Assembly: GCA_014529385.2 (NCBI GenBank)
Contig: CM043963.1
Location: 95,184,412 to 95,248,411 of the forward strand
Length of the DNA stretch: 64,000 bases
Direction of reading: 5' to 3'
DNA from: Adiantum capillus-veneris
Lineage: Eukaryota > Streptophyta > Polypodiopsida > Polypodiales > Pteridaceae
Part shown: positions 21,299 to 36,485 of the stretch, piece by piece
How the letters are laid out: each line of letters opens with the position of its first letter
How positions within the stretch are numbered: position 1 is the first letter of the stretch
The notes under the pieces: generated by a model
Told to the model about the DNA's origin: nothing
Databases searched by the model: none
The model's input: the letters and a program-made list of their open reading frames with translations, nothing else
Made by a program: the position numbers and the translations under genes

Positions 21299-24200
21299 AT
21301 GGCTGGATCACAGGACACTGCTCTTTACAATATCAAGAAGCTGTATGGAACCAATTTCCCATTGTGTAAGAAGCAGATTTGGCACGTGTTGGTACAAAAG
21401 GAGCAGATAAAACCTATAAAGCTCAAGGGGACAAAACCAGAAGATATGGACGAAGATGAATGGAGCGAAATGGATGAATTGGCACTTTCTACCATTATGC
21501 TGACTTTGGCAGAAAGCGTTTACTTCAATGTAGCAGACGAGATGTCGGCTTATCAAGCATGGTTAAAGCTGAGTGATCTTTATGAGAAGGAGAGTGCAGC
21601 TTCACAGGTATACTGGCTTAAGAAGCTTGTTGACTTGAAGATGAAAGAAGGGACACCTATGTCCAATCATCTGAATGAATTCAACACAATCTATATTCGG
21701 TTGTCAGCTCAAGGTGTCAAGTTTGATGAACCTGTTAGAGCTATGTTCCTGTTGATCACATTGCCGGAAAGCTGGGACACTTTTCGCTCAGCTTTGAGTA
21801 ATTCTGCACCTCCATATGGTTTGAACATAGCAGGTGTAGAAGGAAGTCTGCTTACTGAAGAAACCAATAGAAAGACAATGGACAAAGGCAAAGGAACAGC
21901 CTTAGTTTTCAGGGGAAGGACCAAAGAAAAGTACAAAGGTGGAAAGAGGAATCAGTCTCGTAGCAAGTCCCGCAGTGCTAAAGGCAAGAGTGACATAGAA
22001 TGCTACCATTGTGGCAAGAAGGGTCACATGAAAAGAGACTGCAGAGAATGGAAAGCAGAAAAAGGCAATGAGAAAGCTGAAGACCATAGTGAGAAGAACA
22101 AGTCCTCAGTGAAGATTCAAGAAATAAATGTGACAAACAATGTTGCAGAGGATGACAGTCTAGTGTCAGGAGACATCTACTTCTTGAAGAATACAATGGA
22201 TTCAGCTCTTCTTATAGCATCTGATGGAAATGCACTGAGTGACTGGATTATAGACTCAGGGGCATCACTTCATGTGTCTCCAAACAAGGAGTGGTTTACC
22301 TCTTATGTGACCACGAAAGATCATGTTCGGCTAGGCAATGGGCAGACATGTGAGATCTTAGGTGTTGGAGATGTTCAATTGAAGTTTCAAAATGGCTCTT
22401 CTTTCACGCTGAAGAATGTGAGACATGTTCCCGCAATTACAAAGAGCTTGATCAGCACAGGTTTACTTGATGATGCTGGCTACGTCACCACTTTTGGACA
22501 GAACATGTGGAAGATATCCAAGGGTTCTATGACAGTAGCACATGGAGTAAAGTCTGGAGGAATTTACATGATTTATGTATCAAATGTCTCTAAAAATGTA
22601 ATCAATGTAACCGAGCAGCCGAACGTTTCTTTGTGGCATAGCCGGTTAGGACATATGTCCAAGAAGGGAATGGAAATCTTGTCTCGTTCTGGTTATTTGC
22701 CTGGCTTTTCATTTAATGATTTTGAATTCTGTGAACATTGTCTGTATGGTAAGCAAACATAGCAGCCACATAAGCATAGAAGCAGTAGAAGAGATACACA
22801 GTTGGCACTTGTTCATAGTGATTTGTGTGGACCTATGCCTAACCTATCTCTAGGGGGAGCTTCTTACTTTATGACATTTATAGATGATTACTCGAGGAAA
22901 GTATGGGTTTACTTTCTCAAGCACAAGGATGAAGAGTTTAGTGCTTTCAAAATGTTTGTGACACTTGTGGAGAATCAGAGTGGCAAGAAGCTTAAATGCT
23001 TACACACTGACAATGGTGGAGAGTATGTTTCAAAGGCCTTTCAGGACTTTTGTGAGTCAAAAGGTATAAAACGTGAACTTACTGCTCCTTACAATCCTCC
23101 TCAAAATGGTGTTGCTGAGAGGATGAATAGGACCATACAAGAGAAGGTCAGAAGTATGTTGTCTAATGCACAGCTGCCAAATGGGTTTTGGGCTGAAGCT
23201 GTATCAACAGTTGTTCATCTTGTAAATAGATCTCCTAGCAAGGTTTTGCAGAAGGATTCAGTGCCAGAGATGGTATGGTCAGGCAAAATGCCCTCATACA
23301 AGCATCTCAGAGTCTTTGGCTGTGAGGCATATACTCACGTTCCAAAGGAATTTAGGAACAAACTTGAGCCAAAGAGTAGAAAGTGCATCTTTCTAGGCTA
23401 TGGTAATTCTGGTGAGATGGGGTACAAACTTTGGGATCCCGAATCCAGAAAGGTTGTCTGCAGTAATGATGTTCACTTTAATGAATGCAAATATCATTCT
23501 AAACCAGAGAGGGTTGAGGAGATTAGAAGAGTTGTCTTCCAAGAACATGGACCTGCACATGCAAGACAAAATGTCAAGGCTCAAGAGGAGCAAGGACATG
23601 ATAGAGTGGAACCACAGGTTGTGGCTGAGCCTGAGCCACCTATTGTGTGTAGATCTGGATGTGTCACGCGACCTCCTGATAGGTTTGTTCCATCTATGAA
23701 CTATGTCATGTTGACTGATTGCAATGAGCCTTCATGTTACAAGGAAGCAGTGCAAATGAAGGACTCCGGGAATTGGAAATTGGCCATGCAGTTAGAGATG
23801 ACAGCTCTGCATAAAAACAAGACATGGAAGCTAGTAAGATTACCACAGGGCAAAAAGGCTCTACCTTGTAAATGGGTTTACAGGTATAAGATCACCGCTC
23901 ATGATAGTCAGCCAAAGTACAAAGCAAGGCTTGTTGCCAAGGACTTTAAGCAAGAACAAGGCATTGACTTTGATGAAGTCTTCTCTCCGGTGGTCAAGAT
24001 GACTACATTGAGATGCTTTCTTGCATTGGTTGCCATATTATTAGATTTGGTGTTGCACCAAATGGATGTCAAGACAGCGTTCTTGCATGGTGATTTAGAT
24101 GTGGAAATTTACATGCAGCAGTCAGAAGGGTTTGTTGAGAAAGGCAAGGAAGATTGGGTATGCCAGTTGTTAAAGAGTCTTTATGGCTTAAAACAATCAC

Positions 24201-25282
24201 CGAGGGCATGGTACCATAAATTCCACAAGTTTATGCTTTCTCAAGGCTACAAACGTAGTGAGTTCGATCAATGTCTATATACAAAGAAGGCTAAGGATGG
24301 TAGTTGGCTGATCCTTATTTTGTATGTGGATGACATTTTGATTGCTGGCAAGCACTTGGAAGAAATTTCAGCTTTGAAGTCAAAGATGGCAAAATCGTTT
24401 GACATGAAAGACATGGGTGAGGCAATTCATATACTTGGTATGCGCATTGAGAGAGACAGATCAAAGAAGTTGATTTGGTTATCTCAAACAGAGTATATTG
24501 ACAAGGTTTTGCAACGTTTCAATATGGAGAAGGGAAAGGCATTGAGTGTTCCATTGCCACCATATGTGAAACTTAGCAAACAAGATTGTCCTGTGTCTGA
24601 GGAAGAACAGGCTGAAATGGATAAGATTCCATATGTGTCTGTTGTGGGTAGTTTGATGTATAGAATGATTGCTACTCGCCCAGACATTGCATTTGCAGTG
24701 GGAGTAGTAAGTCGATACATGTCAAACCCAGGCAAGAAACATTGGGAGGCAGTGAAAGGAATATTGAGATACCTGAAAGCTACAAAGAGTATGCGTATAT
24801 GCTATGGGAGTCAGGAGCTAAGTGTAAAGGGTTTTACAGACTCAGATTATGCAGGTGACTTAGACAATCGAAGGTCTACGTCAGGGTATGTCTTTACATT
24901 GGCTGGTGGAGCAGTATCATGGCATTCTAGATTACAAGATTGTGTTACTCAGTCTACTACAGAGGCTGAATATGTTGCATCATCAAAGGCATGCAAAGAA
25001 TCAATTTGGCTTAATCGACTAGTAACAGATTTGGGAATCAAAGAAGATATACCTGTGTTATATTGTGATAGTCAAAGTGCTATACAATTGGCTCGCAATC
25101 CAGTTTATCACTCAAAGACAAAGCATGTGGATGTGAAGTATCATTTCATCAAGGAAATGCTCGAGGATAAGCAACTTCAGCTTGTCAAAGTTCACACCAC
25201 AGAAAATCTTGCTGATCTACTTACAAAAGGACTTCCCTCAGAGAGCTTTGCGCATTTTCGCAAGCAATTAGGTGTAGGGTAG
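21299..25282 (+). CDS. Copia gag-pol polyprotein, one internal TAG
   Basis: The frame is 1,327 residues long, with a TAG at codon 488 (22760-22762). Both halves are in the same phase. In order it has a gag domain at residues ~1-200 and a zinc knuckle CYHCGKKGHMKRDC at ~235-248. The aspartic protease has WIIDSGASLHVSP with its Asp at ~319, and the integrase pre-domain has WHSRLGHMSKKG at ~446 and CEHCLYGKQT. After the stop come the integrase core (LVHSDLCGPM, FIDDYSRK, HTDNGGEY, YNPPQNGVAERMNR) and RT (YKARLVAKDFKQEQGIDF, HQMDVKTAFLHGDL, LILYVDDILIAG near 1009). RNase H follows (FTDSDYAGDLDNRRSTSGY, TEAEYVASSKA, YCDSQSAIQLARNP, TKHVDVKYHFIKE). All catalytic motifs look intact. The context TAG CAG CCA fits the UAG-CAR-YYA readthrough pattern, but the stop falls inside integrase, so a plain nonsense mutation is equally possible. 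Confidence 0.95.
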
Positions 25283-25358
25283 TACATCACTTCTCTACAT
25301 CTCTTGTATATTAGCTTGTATAGTAGCTTCTCTCACACTTAAAGTACCACATTGGACT

Positions 25359-25371
25359 TTAAGTGGGAGGT
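25359..25371 (+). other. Polypurine tract of copia element
   Basis: TTAAGTGGGAGGT directly precedes the 3' LTR at 25372. It is preceded by an AAAGTACCACATTGGACTTT segment typical of the 3' untranslated end. Confidence 0.9.
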
Positions 25372-25563
25372 TGTTGGGGTATAAAGCCCAATGTGGTCTC
25401 CCAGGTAAGTGGGCGGGCCGCCAGGTATGTACACATGTTCTTTTGTAAAAACCTAATAAGAACTCACTATGCTCTACACATTACAGTAGAGCGAGTTCAC
25501 CATATTGTCATGCTCTTCTTCTTGCACTCTCTCTCGTGTCGCTCTTCCGCTCGTACTCCTTCA
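25372..25563 (+). repeat. 3' LTR of copia element
   Basis: Same length and termini as the 5' LTR with about eight substitutions, followed by the duplicated TGACC. Confidence 0.97.
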
Positions 25564-25568
25564 TGACC

Positions 25569-27060
25569 TTCTCAAGAAAAGCCATATCTTTGGTTGAGCA
25601 TGAGGTCATTCTTACCAAGAATGATATCTCAGCTAGGGACTTCCAAAGGTGAGCATATGTTAATGTAAAGGACATATCTTTGCACCTGAATATTGCCTTC
25701 TTGGAGGTATTCCTTAACCCAAAGTTGCGGATTGGTCATGTATTTAACATGTACTTGGATTATGTGTTTGGGATGGGCATTAACATAAAATTCCCATGCT
25801 ATATAGGAATCTGGAACGAAATAATCTCTAGTTCCTTTTGAAGTTCAAACCACTTCAACTCCCCAAAAAAAATTGAGCTTGACAATATAGTTGAAAAATA
25901 CACTCTTTGCAAAAAAAATTGGGAGTTCATATAAACTATTAAAGAGATCCATCTAAAAACAAGATAGAAAGAGAGAAGACTTAGTACACATGGATATCAA
26001 AATTGATTCTATGCTCTTTACTCATCAAAATTTGATTTTTATGGGTACTTACAATACTACAAATATCACGAAGCTAATTCTTTAAATATCCTCTTAAGTA
26101 TCATCAGTGAAAATTCTCTTCAACCACTCATAAAACAATGTGATCGATAGCTATGTCTTCCAATCTCTTCTTCCCTATGATGGTGCAAGTAGTTCAAATT
26201 TCTTAGCAACTTTGGCAATACTAAAAATTTGTGGGTGTATTGCTAGGTAGTAATATATGTCCCTTAGGCCTAGCCACATCCTAAGTTGGAGTAGTCTCAG
26301 ATTACCAAACCAACCCTTTGGAGTATCATCAATATAGATCAAGAATTAACAAAAAGGTTCTTGATTATGAGTAAGGTAACTATGGTCAACACTCTTCCAA
26401 CAACTTGTGGTCCTTGGTATTGCAAAGAATTTGGTCCCGATCTCAAGTAGAAAAGTTCTCTTGTATTCCTTGCTAATCTTGTTGCCATATTGTTGAACAT
26501 ATGGCAAAAACGTTGCTTTTCTGGCTAAAGCATTTAGATGTCACCTTAAGAGCCATTGTTAACTACAAAACAAGCATTCAAAAATCCTTAATACAATAGT
26601 TTGATACTCCAATCAATTCATTCTAACCCAATACAATAGAAATCCACACAAGAAGATAATTCAAGAAGGTATCACCAATCAATGCCACTCATAAATATAG
26701 TATTTTTTTCCAAACAACATTCATGAATGCATGCATAATGCATGACTAGCCCAATAAGTATCAAGCTTTAGACTATCCCTTTAACCTTAGGCTCTACAGT
26801 AGGTGAGAGGTACCTCTCTCTAAGGGTCTATGTAAAAATCATACAATTTACACTTTCAAAAAATTGCAATATACATAAAATTGACAGAAGTGTTTGTATA
26901 GGAGAGGAGCTCTCAGGGCCAGACCTAGCATGGAGTTTAATCCATGATCTGGACTGCATCTAAAGATTCCTAGCAACTAGTTCTACCCCTGAATGTGTAT
27001 GAATGAAAGTGCACTTATAGATATGGCAAAGTGGAGGGTGAATATATGTGTACACTGCAT
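25569..27060. other. Non-coding stretch, nothing recognised
   Basis: This is AT-rich DNA without a long frame. A minus-strand segment near 26400-26460 (NTRELFYLRSGPNSLQ) looks weakly coding but I cannot place it. The left end is the right flank of the copia insertion. Confidence 0.4.
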
Positions 27061-27067
27061 TGCAAGA

Positions 27068-27070
<3 letters not shown>

Positions 27071-27143
<73 letters not shown>
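27071..27143. repeat. (GA)n microsatellite
   Basis: A run of GA dinucleotides with one AA interruption; the antisense Ser/Leu-rich frames are artefacts of it. Confidence 0.97.
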
Positions 27144-27144
<1 letters not shown>

Positions 27145-27149
27145 ATAGA

Positions 27150-28190
27150 GACACAAGAGAATGAAAAAAGACAATATTTAAATGCCCCATCTAAATGAAA
27201 CAGATAAACCATGAATTAATGCAAGAAAAAAATATGGGTATACCATTACTACAAAAATATACATGACTAAGTAAAATCATGGGACCCATGTGGGATCGTT
27301 TGGTTCACTCATCCAATTTCGCTCCTACCATGGGCAGAGAGAATTTCACTTTGCTGAGAGTGAGCCAAAACACCTCCCACTTACCTAAGCCGAGGGCACT
27401 TTGCCTTCCTCCATGAACCCGAGCTATGCAAGGATTCCAAATACTAGCAGGCAGGTGGTAAGAAATCAACACCAACTATACCAATTTATACACCATGTCT
27501 CTTCAGATGTTTAGGCAAATCCAAGGCAAGATCCCCAGTGCATTAGGCATGTAGGTCATTCAACCCTTGATGCACTAACTGTGTAGATGGGCCTAACAAA
27601 ACAAAGAAGAATCTCTTTGCAAGACCCATGATCGAGCAAAGCCCCAAGTCATTGACCCTTTGATCTAATACTAAGTGATGTAGGTGATCCTAATTGTGTA
27701 GCAATGCTAACACGAGAAACATAACACATGAGTCTAGTCAAGGTATCACTTTTCATATGCACAAACAATCCTTTCCAAAGTAATTAGAGATCTTACAACG
27801 TCTCTACCCTTACACATTTACCATAATCCATCAATAACCATATCATAAACCAATCCAAAGACAATGAACCATAATCCAATTCCATCACATGGGTGAGCAA
27901 TGCACCCTACTTGAGGTGATGCATATCCAACTTGCAAAACCACTTGAGCACATAACATGGTTGCAAAAGAGTTCGTCAACAGTACAGCCATGGCCAAAAA
28001 ATGATCCAAGAGCCACACCATCTTTCACAATCAAAACCACAACCATAATCCATGAGGGATCGTAGTCCTTCTTACTGAACCAACTCCCGTACTTGAAGTT
28101 TTGACTATACTAACTGCTACCAAACCGAGCCCACACATACGGCCCTTAAAAAATAAACTTATATGCGTTAAAAAAATCCAACAAGCGACT
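27150..28190. other. Non-coding stretch, nothing recognised
   Basis: No long frame or clear repeat. A 67-codon minus frame at 27818-28021 has no recognisable motif. Confidence 0.35.
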
Positions 28191-28199
28191 AATTATAAC

Positions 28200-30640
28200 A
28201 TCAAAATCCCATTTTGGTAATGTTTAATAATGCATAAGTGAGGAACTATGACTGCATTTCACCCTCTTTGTTGCACATAGAGCTAGTTTGACCTAAAAGG
28301 GTGGAAAGCAGTACATGTATTCACATGCAACATCCACATCCCTCCATGAGGTTCCACACATCGTATGATATTGCCACATCTACCCAATCATGATGCAAAA
28401 CAGCCCCACCACTTTGATCAAGCATATGTCATAATTTCACTTCTACTTCAAAAACAACCTTCCCTATATTTGGTTGCACATGATATGCAAAAGAAAGTAT
28501 TTGACCTCAAACCAATGCATCAAGCTCGGTCCCATAACATAGACTAACACCTTATCATATCACTTTACCCCATCCAGCTATCTGTGACACAAAAGAAAGA
28601 CACTTTATTGATAATGACCTCAAATCAATGCATCAAGATCAGTCTCATAACATAGATTAACACCTTATCACATCACTTTATCCATATGAGACTCATGCAA
28701 CTGATTGTGACACAAAAAAAGCCACTTTATCCATAATTGCCCATGTGGTTCGGGTTGACTAACCATATATCCATACATAAGTTTATGGACATCAAACATT
28801 CAAAATCAACTCACCAAAAAAACCCATAATACATATTTGAATCACTCATCAAACTCACTACTCCATATGGTACTCCTCTCAGGTTGCACCCCTATAGGTC
28901 TAGGTAATCTTGTACAAGGAATAGTTAACTTGCACTCATGAAGTGATATCAACGATCTAGTTGTGTTTATCAACAATTCTAATCAAGGTTTTGATTTGGC
29001 TAAGTGGATATATTATCTGATGAATCTATATGGTTGTTCTCCAACAAGCTTGGTGGGGTCCAAAATATTGACTCTACAGTGGAAAGCAAGTTGTATTCTG
29101 ACCATAAATCTTCATTCATGTGGAATTTTCATGTGATACATAATAAAGGAAATAGTCTAAATGATGTATTTAATCTTTGGCTCAAAGGGTTTGACCTAAT
29201 TTATGGCGGTTTAGGAGATACGACCAAAACAATGTCCCTACCATCTATCTGACGTGAAACAAAATGCATGTTTATGTATCTATGTGATCATAAAAACACC
29301 ATATGCATATATCAGTATGCTAAACATGATGAAACAATCAGGGAACATCCTCATATGCATCCAACAAGATCATACGTATCTATATACGTGAAAAAGAAAC
29401 AACTGAGAGCATAGTCTCTCGGAAACAAAAAGAGAAAGAGATGATGGCTATGGAGTTTGGAGTTCTTACCATGATCGAGAGTTGATTTTTGATGGTCAAA
29501 AGTCTTCCTGCTTTATTGCAAGAGAGTGGTGATGAGAGCTACGTAGATCCTATCACCACAAAATCGATGGAGAGCATGTACACGGTGAAAGGAGAAGAGA
29601 GAATAATTAATAAACAAGTAGAGAGAGTGTGTGTTCTCTTCTAATTCTTCCCGCAAATGAGAGAGAAACTCTTATGGAGATTTTGATACAGAGCTTCCAC
29701 CACTTAGTATAATATGTGCATAGAATCTTGCAATACTCTATGCAACTGTTTGGCACTAAAAATTGAGCACTAGTGATGCTTTTATGGAGTCCCTGCTAGG
29801 CCAAAGTGTTCCCCCCAACAAGCAGACACAGAGTGCCCCTTCTAAGTCTCAAATAGACCCATGCTTTTGGAAACTTTGCTAAAACAAAGAAGCACTTTTG
29901 GAAGTCAACTTTCACTCCTTTTCCTTCAATTTTTTCTACAAATTGATTAATAAAAATAGTATCATAGCAACTAATGTGATCGTATATCTAGGTTGTATCA
30001 TGATACTCTGGCGTAATTACAACATTCCCATATTGTCGCAATGTATTTACACTGTCGCTTTTATAAAAATAATTCCCATAAAAGTCCTACTTAATCCCTT
30101 CTCTTTATCGTATGGCCATTTTCACCCAAACGATGGTGAAAAATATTATTTTCAAGTTAAGGTCATCTTAAAAAACACATTGCTTTTCGAAAAACGCCAA
30201 AAAACATGAAAATCTAAAAATAGTGTAGAAAGCAAAAATTGACTTTTTAAAAAATATTAACCACGACTTGCCCTCGTCCATCCAAACAAGAAAACGAACT
30301 CGCTTTTCCATGAAAAACACTAAAAGGCATAAAAAAATAAAAATAGCATGAAAAGCACTCGAAAAGCATTTTTTACAAAACTCAATCATAGCATCCTTGC
30401 AACTCGTAGATTAAGGATCGGACCTTGCTTTTCACAAAAAAGCACCCGAGAGCACAAAAAGCTAAAAAGGGTAAAAATTTCAGAACAGAACCAAATGTCC
30501 CTGTAACCTTCTGGAACATGAAAACGACCTTGCTTTTCATTTTTAAACCTTACAAAATTGCCCAATGAGCCTTCTAGACCGAAAATTTAAGAAGTGGACA
30601 TTAAAAATCATTTTCTATTTTGAGGAGCTTAATCTGATTT
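28200..30640 (-). repeat. Inverted copy of a gypsy LTR
   Basis: The reverse complement matches, with indels and ~15-25% differences by eye, the plus-strand LTR at 35636-36485 and its continuation at 45087-45700. Shared marks include the AAAGCAAGGTCGTTTTCATGTTCCAG segment near 30525, the tract ending in CACTAGTGCTCAATTTT near 29770, and the segment around AGTGATGTGATAAGGTGTTA near 28680. The TATA box at 35992 has become CATAAAAG here. An internal tandem duplication of ~90 bp lies at 28530-28700. No pol is attached to this copy that I can recognise, so it may be a solo LTR or part of an inverted second insertion. Confidence 0.65.
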
Positions 30641-30912
30641 ATTGGTATTTTTTGTCAAGTGTACTTTTTATAAAATATCCCAATAAAAATAATGTGTCAA
30701 TTATACTTCTATTTTAGAGTTTCATTAGAGAAGACATATTTAGCACTTTTCTTCGAGCTCAAAGATAGAGCCTAGCACCTTTGTATGAGGGACATGGTCT
30801 AGTATCCATGTCTATTGTAAAGGTTTTAAACTCAATTGGGAGGGGCATATTTTGGTGATTGTTTTGTAGCTACAAAACTATACCACTAGACTACAACACA
30901 TAAGCACATTGT

Positions 30913-33060
<2,148 letters not shown>

Positions 33061-33069
33061 ACGCAACAT

Positions 33070-33400
33070 GATTAAAGAACAGCAAAACACCCTGACTCAA
33101 AATCTCATCATGAATTTTCTCTAGAGTAAAAACTCCTCCAATCACCATGCACACTTTAAGTATTCTCACACAATGTAGTTCATTTGGAGGGCGTCAACAT
33201 GCAAAAATGATGCTCACAATTGGTTACATCATTTGGGAGGATACCCTTCCTAGTGTTTCATGGCATGTTGGCCTTGACCTTGCTGAGAATATCCTACAAT
33301 CATGGTGGCAACATTGTAAGAAGGGAGTTTTTGGTATGGTGCATTGAGTGTTGCAACAAGCAGCAAAATTGGCATATATTTCCATGTTGTAAAGATGCTT
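33070..33400 (-). pseudogene. PPR protein fragment, degraded
   Basis: The minus strand at 33130-33075 reads EKIHDEILSQGV, the start of a PPR helix pair like those at 12820 and 52760. Adjoining sequence is too decayed to follow. It lies beside the gypsy pol at 33455. Confidence 0.45.
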
Positions 33401-33454
33401 TCTAGATGGATTTTTGGGAACTGACATTTAAATCATCACCTCGTCTGTAGAAGA

Positions 33455-35537
33455 TTGAGGAACGACCTTTGCTTAACCTTTGTGGTGTCCATGCACTTGA
33501 GGGATCTTAGGAGGGAATATCAAATGGGGCCCACCCTCTACCGGAGATGCTCCTCTCAAAGGAAAGCCGCAATCACTACTTTTGTGAATGAAGAACATGA
33601 ACAACATGTGCGGCAAGTACTTGACCTTCTACGTTAAAATAACCTTTATGCCAAGCATAGCAAGTGTACTTTTTTCACCAACAAAGCGGAATACTTTGGA
33701 TTCTTTATATACAAGAATGGTGTCCCTATTAACTTAAGTAAGATTTAATTTGTTGTAGCTTAGCCCACACCTAAATGTCAATGAAGTACACACCTTTTTT
33801 GGATTGATCAACTGGTATTGTACTTTTACTGAAGGTTATGCTAAGATAGCTTGTCCATTGACCAATGCTCTTAAGAAGACTAAAGTGTTTGCGTGGAATG
33901 AGCGTGCTCAAGTTACTTTTGAGAATCTCAAAGAAGCTTTGGTGAATACTTAAATTTTACAACTTTCAAACTTCACAAAAATGGTCATTGTCCTCACTGA
34001 TGTAAGTGACAAGAAATTGATGGCATTCTATCTCAAGAAGGAAGATTGGAAGCTTATGAATCTTGTAAGTTACACATTCATAAGTTAAATTATCCTACAC
34101 ATGATTTGAATTGTTAGTTGTTGCACATGCCTTCAACGTATTACACATAGATCATAAGAGCCTCAAGTGGATTTACACTCAACCTGACCTTAATATACGA
34201 CAACGGTGATAGATAAAATTATTATGAAAATTTGATTTTGGGATTGAATATAAACTAGAGAAGGAAAAACTAGTGGTCAATGCTTTAAGCAAGAAAATTG
34301 CATAGCGGCAATTACAACCTCTACTACCTCTTTGATTGATATTATTCGTGATGGGTATACCCCAGGATCCATTTCTCAGGAGGGTTGAATATTTATTGAA
34401 CTTGGATAATTGCGCGACAAAGAAAGAGAGGCAAATTAAAAGCTTTCGTGTTGAAGGCAATGATCTCTACTTCAATAGCCATATTTCTATTCCAAATGAC
34501 GCTGGGATCAAACTTCAAATACTACAAGAAGCTCACGATATACCTTTTGCATGACATCTAGGTTAAATTAAAACTTATGCTATCGTGAGGAAATGTTAAT
34601 TTTGGCCAGGATTAAAGAATGATGTGTTAAGCTATGTTATAAGATGCTTGATATGTGAACGTATAAAAGTTAAACGAGTTCATTACCCTGGTAAGTTGAA
34701 CGAGTTTGATACCCTGGTAAGCTTCAATCAATTGATGCACCACAAATAAAATGAGACTGCATATCCATGAATTTCATTACAGGACTTCTTATATCTCTAG
34801 GACATGATTATATTCTTGTGGTCATTGTTACACTTAGAAAAATGACTCATTATTCCCCATTAAGACAACATTTACAGCTAAGGATATAGTCAAAGTTTTC
34901 ATGAAAGGCCAATATCATCCTCAAACAAACAGATGGAGAGAACCAATCAAACTATCAAAGACATGTTACAACCTTACTTATATTTGGTTGAATTCACATA
35001 TAACTCTTCATTCCAAAGCACAATGTGGATGTCTCCTTTTTCAGGCACTATATGGAAAAGAGTGTCTTACTCCATTATAGTGGACATACCCACTTATAAG
35101 AGTTCAAGAATCCAAGGATATGTTGGATGAGATGCAATTGTAGATAGACCTCATACGACAAGGTATAAAGACTACTCAAGATAGACATAATAGTCAGTGT
35201 TGGCCCTAAACAATCTATTCGATTTCTTGAAGAAGGGGATATGGTACTTTTGAGAGTGAATCCCAAACGCAGTTCTTTATCAATGGGTAAGTGCAAGAAG
35301 ATTAGTGCAAGATTTTGTGGACCTTTTGTCATCACGAAAAGAATCAATGGCCAAGATTATGGGCTATTATTACCACCACATATTAAGGTACATCATGTTT
35401 TCCATGTGAGAATGCTTAAGAAGTATGTAGGGAATCCATTCTTGATGATGTCTTTATTTCTACTTCCACCGATGGACACACCTCTTCGCCAACAGGACGA
35501 TCACTTAACACCTTATCGAATGGTCAACCTATCTTGA
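33455..35537 (+). pseudogene. Decayed Ty3/gypsy pol (RT end, RNase H, integrase)
   Basis: The plus strand gives, across several frames, HEQHVRQVLDLLR and AKHSKCTFFTNKAEYFGF (RT palm/thumb) and EVHTFFGLINWY-like sequence near 33790. KVFAWNERAQVTFENLKEAL follows at ~33885, a damaged RNase H at 33960-34260 ends DHKSLKWIYTQPDLN, and the integrase zinc region lies near 34500-34670 (LQEAHDIPF, RCLICERIK). An integrase fragment MERTNQTIKDMLQPYL (34933) and a C-terminal domain GDMVLLRVNPKRSSLSMGK ... FHVRMLKKYVGNP (35241-35537) complete it. More than ten stops and shifts are present. The LTR begins 100 bp downstream at 35636. Confidence 0.8.
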
Positions 35538-35635
35538 GGAGGATACTACTCGGAAATGAGATGGCATATTGAGACTTAACTATCCAGCCTTCATGTCGAG
35601 GTGAGGAAAACTCAAAATTTCTGTGTGTGGAAGGA

Positions 35636-36485
35636 TGTAAGATCCCCGATTTTTGGGTCTCTTTTAAAAATAGAAAAAAGGATTTTCAATGTTGAGAAGG
35701 CGCATGGGGAAATGTTATAAGGTTTAAAAATAAAAAGAAAGGTCGTTTTCATGTTCCAGTAGGTCAGACGGACGTTTGGTTCAATTTTTAAAAAAACTAC
35801 TTTATTTAGTTTTTCCTTGCTTTTTGGCTTTTCAGTTCTTTTTTTTTGTGAAAAGCAGTGCTAGATCCTTAATCTATGAGTCCCGGATATGCTATGGTTC
35901 AGTTTTGTAACAATCTGTTTTTGAGCGCTTTTCATGCTATTTTTAGTTTTTCAATTCTTTTATAGATGTTTTGTCAGTCTGGTAGAGACTCTATAAAAGA
36001 ATCACTAGTGCTCAATTTTCAGTGCCGACAATTGCATAGAGTACTAAACTATAGGTATGTATTACACGGAGTGATGTAAGCTCTTCACCACCATCTCCAA
36101 AAGAGTTTCTCTCTCATTTGCAGGAAGAAGAAGAAGAAGAATAACACACACTCTCTACTTTCTTACTATACTCTCTTCTCCTTTCACAGTGTACGCACTC
36201 TCCATCAACTTCATAGCAAAAGGCTCTATGTACCTTGCATCATCGCTCTCTTGTGGCAAAGCAAGAAGCATTCCAAACACCGAAAATCATTTCTTGGTCA
36301 TAGTAAGAACTCTAAACTCCATAGTCATCATCTCTTTCTCTCTCTACTTTTGTTTCTGAGAGACTACGATCTCGGTGGTTGCTTTTCTGTATACACAAAC
36401 ATGTATGGGGTTGCCGATGCGTATGAAGTTGTTTCATCATGTTTAGTACATTGATATATACATATGGTATATTTATGATGATGTA
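35636..36485 (+). repeat. Gypsy 3' LTR, left part (split by a nested element)
   Basis: It starts TGTAAGATCCCCG after a purine-rich GTGTGTGGAAGGA. It has a TATA box TATAAAAG at 35992-35999 and a GAA-repeat at 36124-36140. It breaks at 36485 where the next element inserts, with its ATGTA target duplicated at 45087. The inverted homologue at 28200-30640 confirms that the two parts belong together. Confidence 0.75.
35992..35999 (+). promoter_or_regulatory. TATA box of gypsy LTR
   Basis: TATAAAAG in the LTR, conserved in position but mutated to CATAAAAG in the inverted LTR copy (near 29787). Confidence 0.6.

Larger units (their letters stand above)
20013..25563 (+). mobile_element. Ty1/copia retrotransposon, full length, TSD TGACC
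   Basis: Two 192-bp LTRs (20013-20204 and 25372-25563) flank a complete internal region with PBS, gag-pol and polypurine tract. The target duplication TGACC is perfect (20008-20012 and 25564-25568). By eye the LTRs differ at about eight positions, mostly transitions, so the insertion is moderately old. Only one in-frame stop separates it from a continuous polyprotein. Integrase precedes RT, which is the copia gene order. Confidence 0.97.
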
